Counted from the stretch's first letter, positions 26,052 to 39,600 are shown. The stretch: 64,000 bases of DNA from Hyaloperonospora brassicae (GCA_947650285.1 CANTFL010000389.1:558001-622000), one strand, 5' to 3'. Made by a program: numbers and translations. Notes: generated from the sequence alone by a model not told the origin.

Positions 26052-26509
26052 TGTAACGGGGCACGCTCTTGTCCGATGACTGGCAAGACCGAAAGTTAAC
26101 TAAACACAAGGATGCGTGCTCCCGACGTCATGTACACGTGGATACGAAACGCAACCGAAGCAAACAGAACCCGTAAGCTCTATCTGAGGTAGAGCTGTGT
26201 TTAACATAGTTATATTTCTCAAAAATTTTAATCTTTGCCTTATATATCTGTATCAAACTACAATCTCCTATATGGGTTACTTGCTCACCACCCATTGAGC
26301 GCGTCTAGCGGCAATCGGTGGTAAATTTGGCTGATGGACCGTGTTCATCAACCAAGAAGTGGAGCACCCACGAATTATACCCTCGGGGGTAATATTCCGC
26401 CAACATTACCTTTCGTCGAGTAATGTTAATTGAATATTATCTAAACAGATAAATTTCAATATTTGATACATTCGTACCAATTTTTGTGTAACGGGCTCAC
26501 CCTGTTACA
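26052..26509. mobile_element. Solo LTR, copy 3
   Basis: A 458-bp member of the TGTAACGGGG...CCTGTTACA family. It shares the GACGTCATGTACACGTGG block, CACCCATTGAGCGCGTCTAGC and CAAGAAGTGGAGCACCCACG with the copy at 20501. Flanks are AGTCA (26047-26051) and AGCCA (26510-26514), a 5-bp duplication with one later change. No internal retroelement sequence adjoins it. Confidence 0.85.
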
Positions 26510-26514
26510 AGCCA

Positions 26515-28786
26515 CGTACGGAGCAATGTAGACTTCAACGAAGCTTCACTGCTTTATATGTTGATATATCTCAAGATAGCTTCGACCGAGTTGCGTGAGG
26601 TTAACACATCATTTTGTAGCTCTCACTACATGTAAGGTCAGTGTTCGACCAGTTGACACGCATCTTGTCTACTGCAACGTCAATGCTTGCGCACACTAGT
26701 GCTACCGGTAGATCATTCAGTTACACATGTCCCATTACAGCAACGATACATACGTTACTTAGCTGCTATAATATAAGCGAAGAAAACTTCGCACAGTAAT
26801 TCTTTATAGGTAGAACTTACTCTGTCTCATATGAACAGCCGCGTATATCATTCGCGCGAGTGCAATGCCTGATATCAGTAGGCTTTATCATAGCCCACTG
26901 TTAAGCATCCATCTCTTTTGTTTCGATTTTCTAGCTTCTGCAGACATATCGATAGCACTACTTCGCCCGGAACGTTGTAGTACTTCTTGTGTCGTCAGTA
27001 TTGCGTCTACGGTCATAAGCTTCTGTTGAAAAAATTTCATTCGAGATCTGGGCGTCTACGTTCAATATCGCCTGTTGAAAATGCATCCGAGATCTGGTAC
27101 GAAGTCGTGATTGAAATAGGAGTGAAGACACAAAAAATATGGTTGATTGTAGACTAACACGCTGCACGTCCAGTGTTTGTTCAGGAACTTATCAGCACGA
27201 AGGCGAACCATTGTGTCGCATCGGTCGCCATATGATCCATAAGAGGTATGTGGATGTGATAAGTCGCAAAACTGCATATTGTGAACTATTTTACGTAACA
27301 ATGTAGCTTACTGATTGCTGTCACGCGTCAAAATACGTGGAATGCGTGCGTTTTGTTTAAAAGGCGTGAACAATTTGCGTGAAGTCCGCGTAGATCCTCT
27401 GCTGTCTCAGCGTTCAATGACTAGCAGTATCTTTTACGTTTAGTGGGGACGTAAACGGGATAAGAATGTGCTAGATAATTTAAGCATTACATACTTTCTC
27501 GTTGCATTTGTCGCGTATGCAAGCTAACATCTATATGCAGGTATAGTTCATTGTTAATTTGTAAGCTCTTTAAGGCATCGAAGAGCCGCGCACATTACTG
27601 TTCTGACTAAATACGACTTTAGAGCCACGCCGGCTTGAGACCGATGAGGGAGGCACTGGGCCACAAAGTGCAATTAGCAACTACCAATTCGTGGCTATTG
27701 TAATGAAAATTCATTTCGTCTATTTTCAAGGTAATTTTAGCAACATGTCTGAAGGGACCTAAACCAGTATACGAGCGCCGGGGTAGCTTATCCTGACTTA
27801 AATCTGGTGAAATTCAGCGTTCCGTTAAAGGTTTCAATAAATGAATTCATGACAGGTATGGAGACAAACCTTTATAATTGCCGTACCCGTGGACCGTATG
27901 TTCTCGGAAAGAGATTGTCGCCAGCTATCACAGACCACATCGCCAAATTGATGACGCGCGTTGCGCCGGATAAGAGGTCTCCTCGTGCAATATCACCATA
28001 AGCGCACCACACACAGAAGGCTTTAGCGCACAGAGTGTAAAAAAGGTGTGTCAAAAATAATTCTTCTGCGGCCATTGGTCATTCCAAGAACAATTATTAA
28101 GGAAAGCATGCAATTTTGTGGAAGCGATAAGGCACTACGATAGGCGCAATGCCGAATGTTCTTTGAGCACGCAATTTTTTGGACTTTCTCACGAGGCGAT
28201 GACAAATCTAGAGCTCCAGCAGGCATTAGAGGCTAAACAATTCGGGAGTACATGACTAACAATATCATTGCATACCTAGAAGGCTCGATTTTTCTCCAGC
28301 TAGTGGCATCTGAGAGGATAAATGACATACACTCAGCTATTTGATTGAAATTTTGTACCCTGTCCGCACTATATACTCAGTGAGACTGTTCGCGTGCTGG
28401 ACCTCACAAAGCCTGTTCGGCGCCGATGCTGCATCTATCGCTCCGACCGCGTCGATTTTCGAAGCGGGATAGCCATTAGTGCAGTGCCGGACAAAGCTGA
28501 CATGATTCATATTTAAAAGTTTGACGTCGAAATAAAACGTTGACGATGACCGGTACTTGTTCTCTCAATCTGGATAGTCGTAGGTAACCTTTTCAAAGGG
28601 CCGGATGGGCTGAAATGACAAGTCACCGTGAGATACTGTGATCACAATCAGCGTTCTTGCTTTATGAAGGAGCAATTTGGCCTGGTGGTTCGCCCCGCAG
28701 AAAACCTGTGGTATATTGTCCCATTGAAAGCCTTGTGGGGCGCCGGCTAAGAAGCGAGATAGTTACCTGTGCGGAAAATAGTCGTG
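26515..28786. other. Intergenic stretch, nothing recognised
   Basis: No gene motif. Around 27021-27105 there is an imperfect local duplication sharing CTGTTGAAAA and CGAGATCTGG, about 47 bases apart. The right end is the TTAGT duplication of copia element B. Confidence 0.45.
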
Positions 28787-28791
28787 TTAGT

Positions 28792-29234
28792 TTTTACGAG
28801 CGAAACGTTGTTCGAGCGTTCTTGATCAGATGTATATGGCTTGTCACCGAGATTGTTAAATGAAAAGTGAGCTGTATTCTGCAGAGATTTGCGATTCGAA
28901 ACCAATAGCTGTCAGAAGCCAATGGCTCTCAGCCACCGATGCTACCTGTCCTTTCTCCTACTTGACTTTTAGTCCTACTATCGAGTAATTGCTTCTTCTC
29001 AGATATCTGTCGTAAAAACCCCGTTTATCCAGAATGGTATAATCTGTACCTATTACAGACCTGCCCAAACCGAAGCTCGAACCTGCAGTAACCATCGTGG
29101 TAACACCCTTGGTAGACAACTGAGCCATATCGCCTTCTTCTTGATGGTAAGAATCTAAAACACAATAAACCTACTATAACTCCAAATATACAATATATAC
29201 CTTACACACGTCGCCGCAACATCACTTGCTAACA
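28792..29234 (-). repeat. 3' LTR of copia element B
   Basis: On the minus strand it runs from TGTTAGCAAGTGATG to GCTCGTAAAA. The start is canonical TG, but the end is AA instead of CA in both copies. A short purine tract (GGAGGG, 29240-29235) precedes it. Confidence 0.9.
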
Positions 29235-29300
29235 CCCTCCGTTGATGTGTGTGTGAAGTGTGCATGCCTACACCGACAAGTTTAAACTCGTGAAAAACGT

Positions 29301-30500
29301 TCAGTGCTTGTCCTTTAAAAGTGACTTCGTAAATGCATCTGCAATCATCTCTTCGGTCGACTTGTATTCCAGTGCAATGACCTCGTCCAGCACCTTTTTG
29401 CGTAAGAAGTGTAACTTGATATCGATGTGTTTAGTCCTCGCGTGATACACCTGGTTATTTGCCAATACTAAGCATCCTTTATTGTCTTGAAAGATTATTG
29501 TTGCCGCTTGATCGGTGTATTCCAGGTCCTTGATAAGCAACCTTAGCCAACAAACTTCCTGAGTTGCGCCCGACAAAGTCATACACTCTGCTTCTGTGCT
29601 TGATGTTGCCACTGTTGATTGTCGCTTGGAACTCCACGTAACTACACCGCTGATTCAAAGGAAGACATAGCCTTTTGTGGAGCGCCGAGTGTCTACATCA
29701 CCTGCCCAGTTCGCATCGACAAACCCAATGAGCTCTCCCTTGCTGTTGCTGAAAAACATAATGCTGAGGTCTTGGGTCGTCTTGAGGTACTTGAGAATCC
29801 TCTTGGCGGCAGCCCAATGCAACTTCCCGTATCTTTCACAATTTTGAAAACTTTGCTAACTTCATGCGCGATATCCGGTCGCGTGCATGTGTCGATGTAC
29901 ATCAGTGCACCGACCAGCTCACGGTAGGGAAACTTTGGCACAAACACCTCACCGTCGGTTATCTTAACCAGCTTCGAACTGCTTTCCGCAGGCGTGTGAA
30001 CATCCTTGCAGTTCTGAACTCCAAACTTCTCCGCAAGTCTTCGAATGTACGCCTGCTGCTCCATCAAAATATTCCTCTTATTGCGCTTGCGACAGATCTC
30101 GATACCAAGGCAGTACTTAAGGTCACCAACCTCCTTGATGCTGAGGTCCCTCTCTAGACCAATCTTGATGTCTACGATGTTCACCTTCGTCTTGCAAAAC
30201 ATCATCACGTCGTCCAGGTAGATGAAGATGATGCTGGATTCCATACTTAATACTCGAATAAAGACGTACGGATCTGCAGCGGCTTTCTTGAAACCTTGGG
30301 CCTCGAGATGCTTGCTCAGCTTGGTGTTCCACTGCCTCGTCGCTTGCTTGATTCCGTACAATGCCTTCTTGAGCAGGAACTTCTTCGACAAGTTGTTTTC
30401 GTCTTCAAATCCATCGGGTTAATCCATGTAGATCTCTTCGTCGACTTCACCTTACAGAAAAGCAGTATCCACATCCGCATTTTCTGCTACCAAGTCTTCA
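29301..30500 (-). pseudogene. Copia B: reverse transcriptase and RNase H
   Basis: Minus-strand RT remains include PDGFEDENN near 30415, preceded by an in-frame TAA after YMD, then ALYGIKQATRQWN near 30355, the catalytic box YLDDVMMF near 30205 (copia usually has YVDD), and LKYCLGIEI near 30110. The RNase H part has VGALMYIDTCTRPDIAHEVS near 29900. After a frameshift come SSTEAECMTLSGATQEVCWL near 29600, DNKGCLVLANN near 29485, HIDIKLHFLR near 29425 and the terminal ADAFTKSLLK near 29320. Together they identify the C-terminal half of a copia Pol that is no longer translatable in one piece. Confidence 0.87.
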
Positions 30501-32418
30501 GCAGCCGCGATCGCCAGCACCGTATTAATCGATTCCTTCCGTAGCTACAGGGGCAAATGTCTCGGTGCAGTCGACGCCTGGTCGCTGAGTGAAGACTTTA
30601 GCAACAAAACGCGCCTTTAGCTTGAACAATATCGTCACTTGTATTGCGCTTTATCTTGTAAACCCATCAACAACCGATTGCCTTCTTGCCTTGTGGCATA
30701 TCCACGAGTTTTCTTGTTTCGTGTTTTTGAAGCGACATTATTTTGCTCTTCATAGCGCACATCCATTGGTTCTTTTACCTACTTGTCATCACTCCATCGT
30801 AGATATCCGCTTGCTATCCATCCTTTCAGCAGCGAAACAGTGATATGAGTCGTAATCTCTCCTCATAGTCGTCCAGATTAAACTGACTGCGAGGCATGTT
30901 CGCGAACGCTTGTTCGTATCGCGTAACCCCTCGCTTCTTTCGAATCGGCCGCATCATCTATTCCTCTGCACCATCTCGTCCAGGAGTGATTGAGGCTCGA
31001 GTTTAAATAGCGACGCTCGGTCGTTCTTGTCAATCTTGGTTTGGCGCTTTTTGCGCTCGCATAGGTGGTGTATGGATCACATCTTCATTTGAAGGAGCCC
31101 TCATCTCCACTTCATCAACACCTGCGGTCATTGTGTCTTCATCTTCATCAATGTCGAAGATCTGCTAAGCTTGAGTCTTCGGCGTCTTCATTTTTGGATG
31201 CTTTAAAACGTCACGCTTCTCGAAATGACAATTGACCCATCCTTCGCATTTAGAAGTCGGTATGCCTTGTTATTTTTCTCGCAGCTCAGGAAGCAGCACT
31301 AAACTCCAGTGTCATCCAGCTTATGACGCTTCTCTTTTGAGATGTGTGCGTAACACGGTTCACCAAACACATGCATGTGATTTATTTGCGGCTTTTTCTT
31401 TAATACCATTTCGAATGGGCTTGAAATCTCGTTAGGAGAATTGGGCAAAACATTTTAAATGTCCACGGATGTCATCATTGCCTTGCACCAGTATGTCTTG
31501 TCAAGCCCGCTTTATTTCAGCATACAGCGCGTCATCTCCACGAGGGTTCATTTCATTTTCTCTGCCATCTCATTCTGCTCGGGATTGTATGGCACCGTGT
31601 ATTCTTGTTTGATACACTTTGACTTGCAGAAGCGGTCCATACCAGCTTTCCGATTCTCCCCCATTGTCGATCTTTAGCACCTTGATCGTCGTTCTAGACG
31701 ACATCTTGATATCTTAAACACATCGTTCAAACGCCAATAGCCCATCACTCTTCCTGCGCAGCGGGTAGATCGTAACAAACCGATTTTTCATCGTGATAAA
31801 TGTCACGATGGAGCTAAAACCTGATTTCGACGCAGATGTAATTGGCTCAAAAACGTCCGAGCACACTACTTCGTCGGAACGCGCACTCACCATATCTTCG
31901 TAGTCTTCATCGCTTGCCTTGAACGTCTTTCGCACTTGTTTAGATGTCGCGCTCACATCGAACTCAGCATCAGACTTCATCTTCACACCAGACAGTCTTC
32001 CGTCCTTAACCATTGCGTTCACCACGCTATAGGACGCGTGGCCAAGTCTTCGATGCCACAGCTCAATGTCTTCTTCGGCGACATGACATCTTTCTTCAGT
32101 CTTCACATTGAGATAGAGCAAGGAACGTGTCTATGTCTCTGTAGAAACTGGCACACCATTGCGCTTGATCGCACACTCAATTTGTGTGATTTCCACCTTT
32201 ATATTGCGTGACGCTGCAGGTGTAAGCAAAAAACAATCATTGGTCAAATCTTTAACGCGTAGCGTGTCTTCAAGACGAACATGAATACATCCTCGTCCAG
32301 TCCAAACACGCAGCTTGACCACTCCGGTTCCCAGAACCTTGAGCTTCGCGCTGCTCTTTGCACTTAATACGCTACGCGGATGCTGAACCTCATTGTAGTC
32401 TTCGAACGCAACGCGATG
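30501..32418 (-). pseudogene. Copia B: pre-integrase and degraded integrase
   Basis: The pre-integrase zinc-binding region is clear: DIELWHRRLGHASYSVVNAM near 32055, preceded by SLLYLNVKTEERCHV after a TAG near 32130. Downstream, SKSGFSSIVTFITMKNRFVT near 31790 corresponds to the start of the integrase core. From about 31700 to 30830 frames are short and I could not trace the D,D(35)E residues, so this is the most damaged part of the element. Confidence 0.7.
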
Positions 32419-33226
32419 TTAACACATATGTACAGAAGCCCCGCTGTCCATAATCCATTTGTCGCTTGATGACACTTCACTGGCGTTAAATGAAACATTT
32501 GATTGATCGTTACCAATGTCCCTTGATCCACGGCTTGAGCGGCAGTCTCTTGCATTGTGACCAGTCTTTCCACAATGAAAGCATGCCCTACCGGTTTATT
32601 CGACCGCCGACCTTGCTGTTTCTTATGCCAATGTTTGCCGCCCTTCTTGCTCGTGTAGAGAGCTGTTGCATCTTCGACCCAAGCCGAGTCACCCTGACGA
32701 ACTTTATTAGCGATCAGCTTGCTGATTAGGTCACTAAATTTGAAGTTGGTCTCTGCCATGCGAAACGCCTGCACCAAACTCTCGTAGCTTGGCGGTAGAC
32801 TACGTATCATTACCGCGCAGATGTCTTCTTCACTTGTCCCGCAGCTTGCACTCTATCTTTAGCAAGAGCTCTTCAAGCTCCGTGACTTGAGCGCTTTTTT
32901 TGACGCGGTATACTTGAAAGAAGCAAACTTAGGTTAAGCCAGAGGCGATTCGCCATGCCTTGTGTATAGTGGAAACTCGCTAGCTTGCCCCACGCAGCAG
33001 TTGCCGTCTCCGCTACGATCACGTGGAGTAGCTGTGAGTCCGCTAGATTTAGGACAATCGTTGCGTGCGCTTGCTGCTCCTTCGTAGATGACACCGCTTC
33101 TTCACCGGAGACAGCGCTCCAAAATTCCTTTGACACTAATAGCATCTGCATCTTGAAACTCCACAGCCCGTAATTGGAGCCATCGAACGGCTCGATCTTG
33201 AAATTGAAGTCGCTGGTTGGGCTCAT
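32419..33226 (-). pseudogene. Copia B: gag and protease active site
   Basis: Gag begins at the ATG at 33226-33224, which lies inside the primer-binding site, and reads MSPTSDFNFKIEPFDGSNYG with W and F positions typical of copia Gag (NYGLWSFKMQMLL). A frameshift near 32930 is followed by MIRSLPPSYESLVQAFRMAE near 32790. Then come a zinc knuckle CFHCGKTGHNARDC near 32570 and the aspartic protease triad in WIMDSGASVHMC near 32440, before a TAA at 32421-32419. Unlike element A, the protease triad Asp-Ser-Gly is intact. Confidence 0.88.
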
Positions 33227-33230
33227 AACC
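33218..33230 (-). other. Primer-binding site of copia B overlapping the gag start codon
   Basis: GGTTATGAGCCCA, identical to the site of element A, abuts the 5' LTR. Its ATG (33226-33224), complementary to the CAU anticodon of initiator tRNA-Met, is also the first codon of gag. Confidence 0.8.
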
Positions 33231-33673
33231 TTTTACGAGCGAAATGTTGTTCGAGCGTTCTTGATCAGATGTAGATGGCTTGTCACCGAGATTGTTAAAT
33301 GAAAAGTGAGCTGTATTCTGTAGAGATTTGCGATTCGAAACCAATAGCTGTCAGAAGCCAATGGCTCTCAACCACCGATGCTACCTGTCCTTTCTCCTAC
33401 TTGACTTTTAGTCCTACTATCGAGTAATTGCTTCTTCTCAGATATCTGTCGTAAAAACCCCGTTTATCCAGAATGGTATAATCTGTACCTATTACAGACC
33501 TGCCCAAACCGAAGCTCGAACCTGCAGTAACCATCGTAATAACACCCTTGGAAGACGACTGAGCCATATCGCCTTCTTCTTGATGGTAAGAATCTAAAAC
33601 ATAATAAACCTGCTATAACTCCAAATATACCATATATACCTTACACACATCGCCGCAACATCACTTGCTAACA
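33231..33673 (-). repeat. 5' LTR of copia element B
   Basis: Same length as its partner (443 bp). Nine of the 12 differences I count are transitions. Outer flank TTAGT (33674-33678). Confidence 0.9.
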
Positions 33674-33678
33674 TTAGT

Positions 33679-36600
33679 GACCAGACTCCACCAAATATCT
33701 GCCACGATGGGTTAGACTGCCTCAATATCCGAATTGGCTCAGCCAGCTCGTCTCTACTGGCAAAATTTGGTGCAGCAAGCTTATCGACACTCACCATATA
33801 CAAGGATGATGCAGATGTCTTAAAGAATCCTTACTGAGTATAGGAATCGTAAACTACCGATTAGCGCGGCTGTGGTGGAGCAGGGTATCAAAAAATTGCT
33901 GATTTAATACCGCTTCTCCACTGGCGCTCAGACCATCAGAAGATCGGAGGGGTACCCCGTATTCATTTAATAACCCTTCCTCTTCTTGTAGACTCGTAGA
34001 TAAGGCGGGCTGCACTCGTCTCGGTGGACTCTAGTCGATGTAAAACTTGACCGTGATTGGGAAGGAGGTGATCGCGTGGAAATATTCTCACGATCACAGT
34101 GTACTTGTAGGTGCTCAATATGATCTACCCGGATCTCAACGAGATCGCCGTGTTCAATACGTAGATCTTGACCTGCTTGACCTTCTGACCACTTAAGCCG
34201 TGTCGCGATCTTTATCAACCTTGCTTTCTTTCTGCTCCCTATTGCAGTTGTCTTGATATTTGTCAGAGTCCTGAACGCCCCTGGCCAAACAATCCAGGTG
34301 CGGCACTTGTATAGATGAATGGCGCAACTCTCAATTATGTCAGAAGGCCAAATATCCAGTCCGGAAGAGATGACGCGTGTCTTTTAAAGTAAATTGAACT
34401 CTGTTTACAGTCAGTATATCACATCACATAATCTACGACCTAGCCTATCTATACCATCATCCACTGCATACGTATGATCTTAACCAATTAATCTCTCTCG
34501 GGTATATCGCGGGCTCCTTGATTATTATCCTACTCCTGGCGCGGATAAATTCTTATTAGAGCGGATCTTCTCGCATATCGGATCTCTTCTTCGTTTGGAG
34601 TCCTCTTGGATCCGGTCCCCTATAGGATCGGATCTCTTCTTAGATCAAATACTTCTTGAATCCGGTCCTTTCTGCAATTGGATCCACTCTCAGATTAAAT
34701 CTTTGCCTTGGGTCAAATCCACTCTTCTATTGATGCAATTGTGTGATCCACCCATCCAGACTTCGTACCTAGTCCAGATACCAGAGTAGCCTTTGTTTCG
34801 TACGGCCTTCACACAATTCTTCGATCCGCTTCTTCTCACATTTATGTGCGTCCAATTCGGAGATAACCGATCCGATACGGCAAGAATCTGACGAATTCGG
34901 AGCGTTTAAAATTAAGGTACGATTACCGACCTAAAATACCCAAATACAAGCAGCCTACAGATAAGATCGCCTAAGCTTGAGCTAAAAATTGTTGTGCCCT
35001 ATGCGGCAAAGGCCGTCCATCAGGACAGGCAATAAATGTTTCTCGGAAAGCGCGGGTCGGTTAATTTCGGGCTGCACCGTTCTCCTCCACGAAGCGTACA
35101 TTTGTACCAGAAATTTACGTCTCGAAGGATCCCGCCATGTACTGAGCAGCGGACGCTACTCGAGTCGGAGCTAAACCCATACTTGGATTGTTCAGTGTCC
35201 ATGAAAACCTTCGCCGAAGTGGCAGCAGTTTGATTGTACCCGATTCAGTGGTGATCTTAGCTAACGACGACAGTGTCAGATAGAGTTAAACTTTTCTCGC
35301 AATATGGTACCGAGAGAATGGCTGTTCGTGGATTGGCGCATCCGAAGCTGTGTGAGCACCGTCTTATCAGGTACGACGATGTTCAATCGGGCCAATCCGC
35401 ATCTTGTTGCGCATTTGATGCCACAAAAGACCTGTATACGCTATTTTAACTGGCGTCAGGAGTGGAGCGCCGATCGATGGATCAGCGACCCATATTATTT
35501 TAGCCCTCACGCGTGAAGACGTGCACACGAAAGATCATAGACACAGCGCCGGACGGACCGATTATATCGGGATTATCAACGGCGAAGAAACGCAAATGAA
35601 GAAATCTGGAAGCCCTTTACCCAGGTATACTTCGCATAGGCGAGGGCGTGATCCGGTGCAAAGGAGTGTCTATTAATGCAGATTGTGCACGAGCATACGC
35701 TCGCTTTATATCATCTGCCTTGATGGGATACACTAGCTTTGAATGCGCGCAACAGCGTTTATTGTATAAGACAGGGCGCGAGCTTGGTGTACTTCTGCCA
35801 GTAACATTGGGTCTTGCATCCGGCATAGGCGTTCAATTTAAATTGAGTGGGTTGTTGACGCAACCACAAAACGCCACAACTCATAAGCGGCTACCAAGAC
35901 ACTCGCTCGGGCTACTTCAGTTGACTCGCTCGAGGTAAGCCACGTTTTCGCAGCCGCCAAAGCTGCCCACGAACAGTTTGTCAGCTAAAAAGCGAAATCC
36001 AGGTGGGAACGTTGGCATCTTCATAATCATAAAAAACCTTTATAATATAGTAGACGACGCCAATGAACTTACGCTGCAAATCTGTGTTAAATCACATGAC
36101 TGCCAAGTCTTTAGATTCCAGAAAAGCACTCTGGATTTGGCACGACCGATCCCCTATGGTTCTCATCACGCGCTTAAAACGAGACGGGTATGTAAAGCTC
36201 GAAAACAGCGACATAAATATTAATATGTCGTACCACCTTGTCCTTATTAAACTTCGACATGTCTGCAGTGCTCGTTAAGACCGTAAAATAAAAGCCCGTA
36301 TCAATAGACTCTTCTGGTCGGATCGTATTGGCCAAGCACCGACACGATATGATTGAAGTGGTTAATAGCAAGGCCAGAGAAGGGTATCAATTTTTTTATA
36401 GTTTTGTAAGTATCTTTAACATACCTTCTCTTTATCAAAGGTACACTGATGTGTAGTCCGCGTAAGCAGACACGATAGGATATTTTGAAGGGTCTCTCGA
36501 TCAAATCGCCATCTCATTAATATCTGTTTAGGGCACGAATAACTCGTTACAGGCCATCGAGCGCAAGGATAATCAGGAGTGGGAACATGGTGCAGGCTTG

Positions 36601-39600
36601 ACAGATCTCACACACCACATTACGCCGCTGTGACAAGTAGCCGTTTCAAATGAAACAACAAGTAGAATTTTGGTAAAAAACTTTAATTATTCTGGAGAAC
36701 TTGAGGGAGAACCTGAGCCATTGAATAACGGCAAGGAGGTAGGGACTCTGGAGAAAGTTATACGCCATTAAAATATTAAGTGAAAGCGCCATAGTTCCTG
36801 AAATCGATTCATCGTTTGCAGCCACTACCTTGGCATAAGCGTACATATCTAGTGCTATGTCAATATGAACCCGCGCACAAATTCGACTTGTGCTCTGTCG
36901 GTTATCTTGAAACGAAGATTAATACTTTTGTTCGGGTAATATTTTTATAAACAGCTTTTATTAGCTATCGAGGCGGGATATTGACCGGGTTTCCAGAAGT
37001 ATTACGCAAACGCCTAATTTATATGCATTGAATATCAGCATTTATTTAACAACTTTGAAAACAGCAGTCATGTCAGTCGTATCATATGATCGTTGCATTA
37101 GGCCAGCCTACCCATCGGACATTATCTGCGCAAGCTCGCGCGCGGTTCTACCCCTATGAGGCCACCCCTCCCAGAGACACGATCGTGTAGTCTTGAATTC
37201 TGTCGAAACTCGAGCAAAAATCGTCGCGTCGATTATACAGGGCAGTAAGTATGTCAATTTATCAAGAGCTTCCGTTTCTCACGCTGCCACTGCAGCCTGC
37301 ACTTCGCAACTAGTTTCTGGATACATTGGGGTATGTTCTCTTCAGCTTTACTATCATAATATTCAATGATAGTATCTGTACTGAACGTCGCATGGGAAAG
37401 GCGCACGCACAATAGGTGAAAGACTGGCCACCGTAAGTGCTTCGTAGATCCGCTTGTAAGTCGACACAACCTCTGCCGAAAACTACGATCCAATTTCGAC
37501 GTTTGGCGACCCTCACCTCTGTCAGAGTGTCCTTGCGAATATGTTATTCGAGAGGTCGTGCTATCTCGCTAGCCGATTTGCGGTAGGAACGTCTCCGATG
37601 TCGAAGTCTGACGATCCTTTGACAACGCCTCGCGCAGCTTCGGTTGCTTGCGTTAACACTGCCGCTTTTGAGTGTTCCGCACTCAGTGCAACCGTATAGA
37701 CGCAACGGGGCTTTTGCACAGCAACCGTCCGTGATGGTTCACCGTAAGGAATGTTCACCCCACTGTGATCCGCAGCCGGTCCTGGGACGGATCGCTTGAC
37801 CTCTCGAATTTAGCCTGCATGCCGGGTGCTAATTGAGCAACGATTAAGACGGGATCTGTCTTGACTTCAATCGGGTAACCTACAGATATACGTGTGCGCA
37901 TCGACTTAAACTCGCTACGATTTCTTCAATAATTTGCTCGTTCCCATTAATGACTGATCACTTCAACTGAACCGGTATTCGAAATAGCTGTCTTAGGGCA
38001 GAAGTCTTATGCCTTCTTCCAGGTACCACATAGAAGCAGTCGACCTTTAAGTTCGGCGTCCAGTTAAAGTCGTCATCAAGTATGAACGGGCCCACCTGGC
38101 GAGATCGGGCCGAGGTAAAATAATTGAAAAGAGCCTCGTGCTCACTCATGTTGATGAGGCATACACATTAACAAGATCAAAATAATTACCATGATATGCA
38201 AAACGATCCGCCTTCTAGTACTCCGCTTAAAGGGATTTTCTCCACGGAAAAATTGTAGCAATGAAAGAATATGGATTAACAGGGGATGGCGACCCACCCT
38301 CGCCCCGTCTCAATCTCGGTCAAAAATTTAAGAATACGTTTATCCTCCGCAAAATCCCCCCATGTTGTACAGTTAATCTTGTCCATCGATTGTCCTTCAC
38401 CAGTGACCACTCGAGTCTCTTGTAGTACCACTATATCGGTCGACTAGCGGTCTTTGCTTTGTCGAAAGTGCGGACACCATTCCACGCAACACGTCGGGTT
38501 CTTATGAAAGCCTGTAACATTTGCGCAATAAGACCAACGGATATATTTATAGTACAAACCCGCGATGATAGATATCCATTTGTAGAATCTTTTGTAGCCG
38601 CGTTTTCAACGACATTGATGTCAGTTAAATCAGCCCCCTTCTCTAAAAACGCTGATCGGGCGTGTACAACATCCCGTCTCGACCTGCCCTAGTGACCTTG
38701 TCGACACAGTAGAATTATTAGGTGAAGTGTTCTTAGTCTCAATGATGCAGCAATCGTTCCTCGCTCAGTAGAATAGCATGAACAAGCTATCAAATAGCTG
38801 GGGAGCTGCATAAGTCAACAAGTGAATCACGCATCGCGGCGTTTGGGAAGACCAGATAATCATTTGACTGTGGCATGACTACGGCAGTATCCTTGTTCAT
38901 ATGAGCCAGGATAGGCAGTAGATCATAAGTGATATATAAAGCCTTCAGGCGAATATGTTTAATAGGCTGAGTAATGGTCGCACATAGTAGTTTCTTTTCT
39001 AGCTGTTCCAGTCTCCATCAGTGCTTAATTGAATCGGCGGTTTTCCACCCGAATACACCGGGTATTTTTCGTGCTCGGGGTTCGTTCGTCGTATGATCGT
39101 GGTTGTTGGCATAGAGATGCGCACTTTGATTTTCAGAAGACGCTTTGGCTGGGTCTTAGCTCGTGGGATCCTTGACGGGCAAAGCTTCCGATCTCACCTA
39201 CGACTTTTAGCGGAACCTGTGCACAAATGTGGTCTAAGCTCAAGGAAAGCTGACAATGAAATCATCAGATTATGCAGTCCCGTCATCACAATCTGAGTCG
39301 GCCGGACTTTCTGTGCGATATGCTAGATCAACAGTTTGCATGGTGTGAGTCATGGACCGTATGGACACCCATTAGTGTGTATGGCGATCCGTCGATGACA
39401 GTCGTCTCGCTGGAGCTGGATCGTTAGCATTATTGGCCATAGTTGTTTTATTGTCGTGCATAGTAGAATCACGAGCATCATCTTACGCGCCGTCGTCATA
39501 CCCACTTGATGGTGTTGTGACTTCGTCTCTATGCTTCGCTATAAGATTCTACTCTACATCATCCGTGTTCGACGTTTTTACGGAGAATCTACTGTGGACA

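Larger units (their letters stand above)
28792..33673 (-). mobile_element. Ty1/copia LTR retrotransposon B (complete outline, coding region broken)
   Basis: A 4.9-kb minus-strand element between two 443-bp LTRs and a perfect TTAGT duplication (28787-28791 and 33674-33678). By eye the LTRs differ at about 12 positions, roughly 97% identity, so this insertion is younger than element A. The LTRs are unrelated in sequence to those of A, yet the primer-binding site is identical. Coding remains follow the copia order. The integrase part (about 30830-31710) is badly broken and RT carries nonsense codons, so the copy is not autonomous. Confidence 0.92.

Noticed and set aside
33967..34218. 84-codon minus-strand frame with charged, protein-like composition
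   Set aside because: It begins with TTG, not ATG, has no recognised motif, and a frame of this length is expected by chance over this much sequence.
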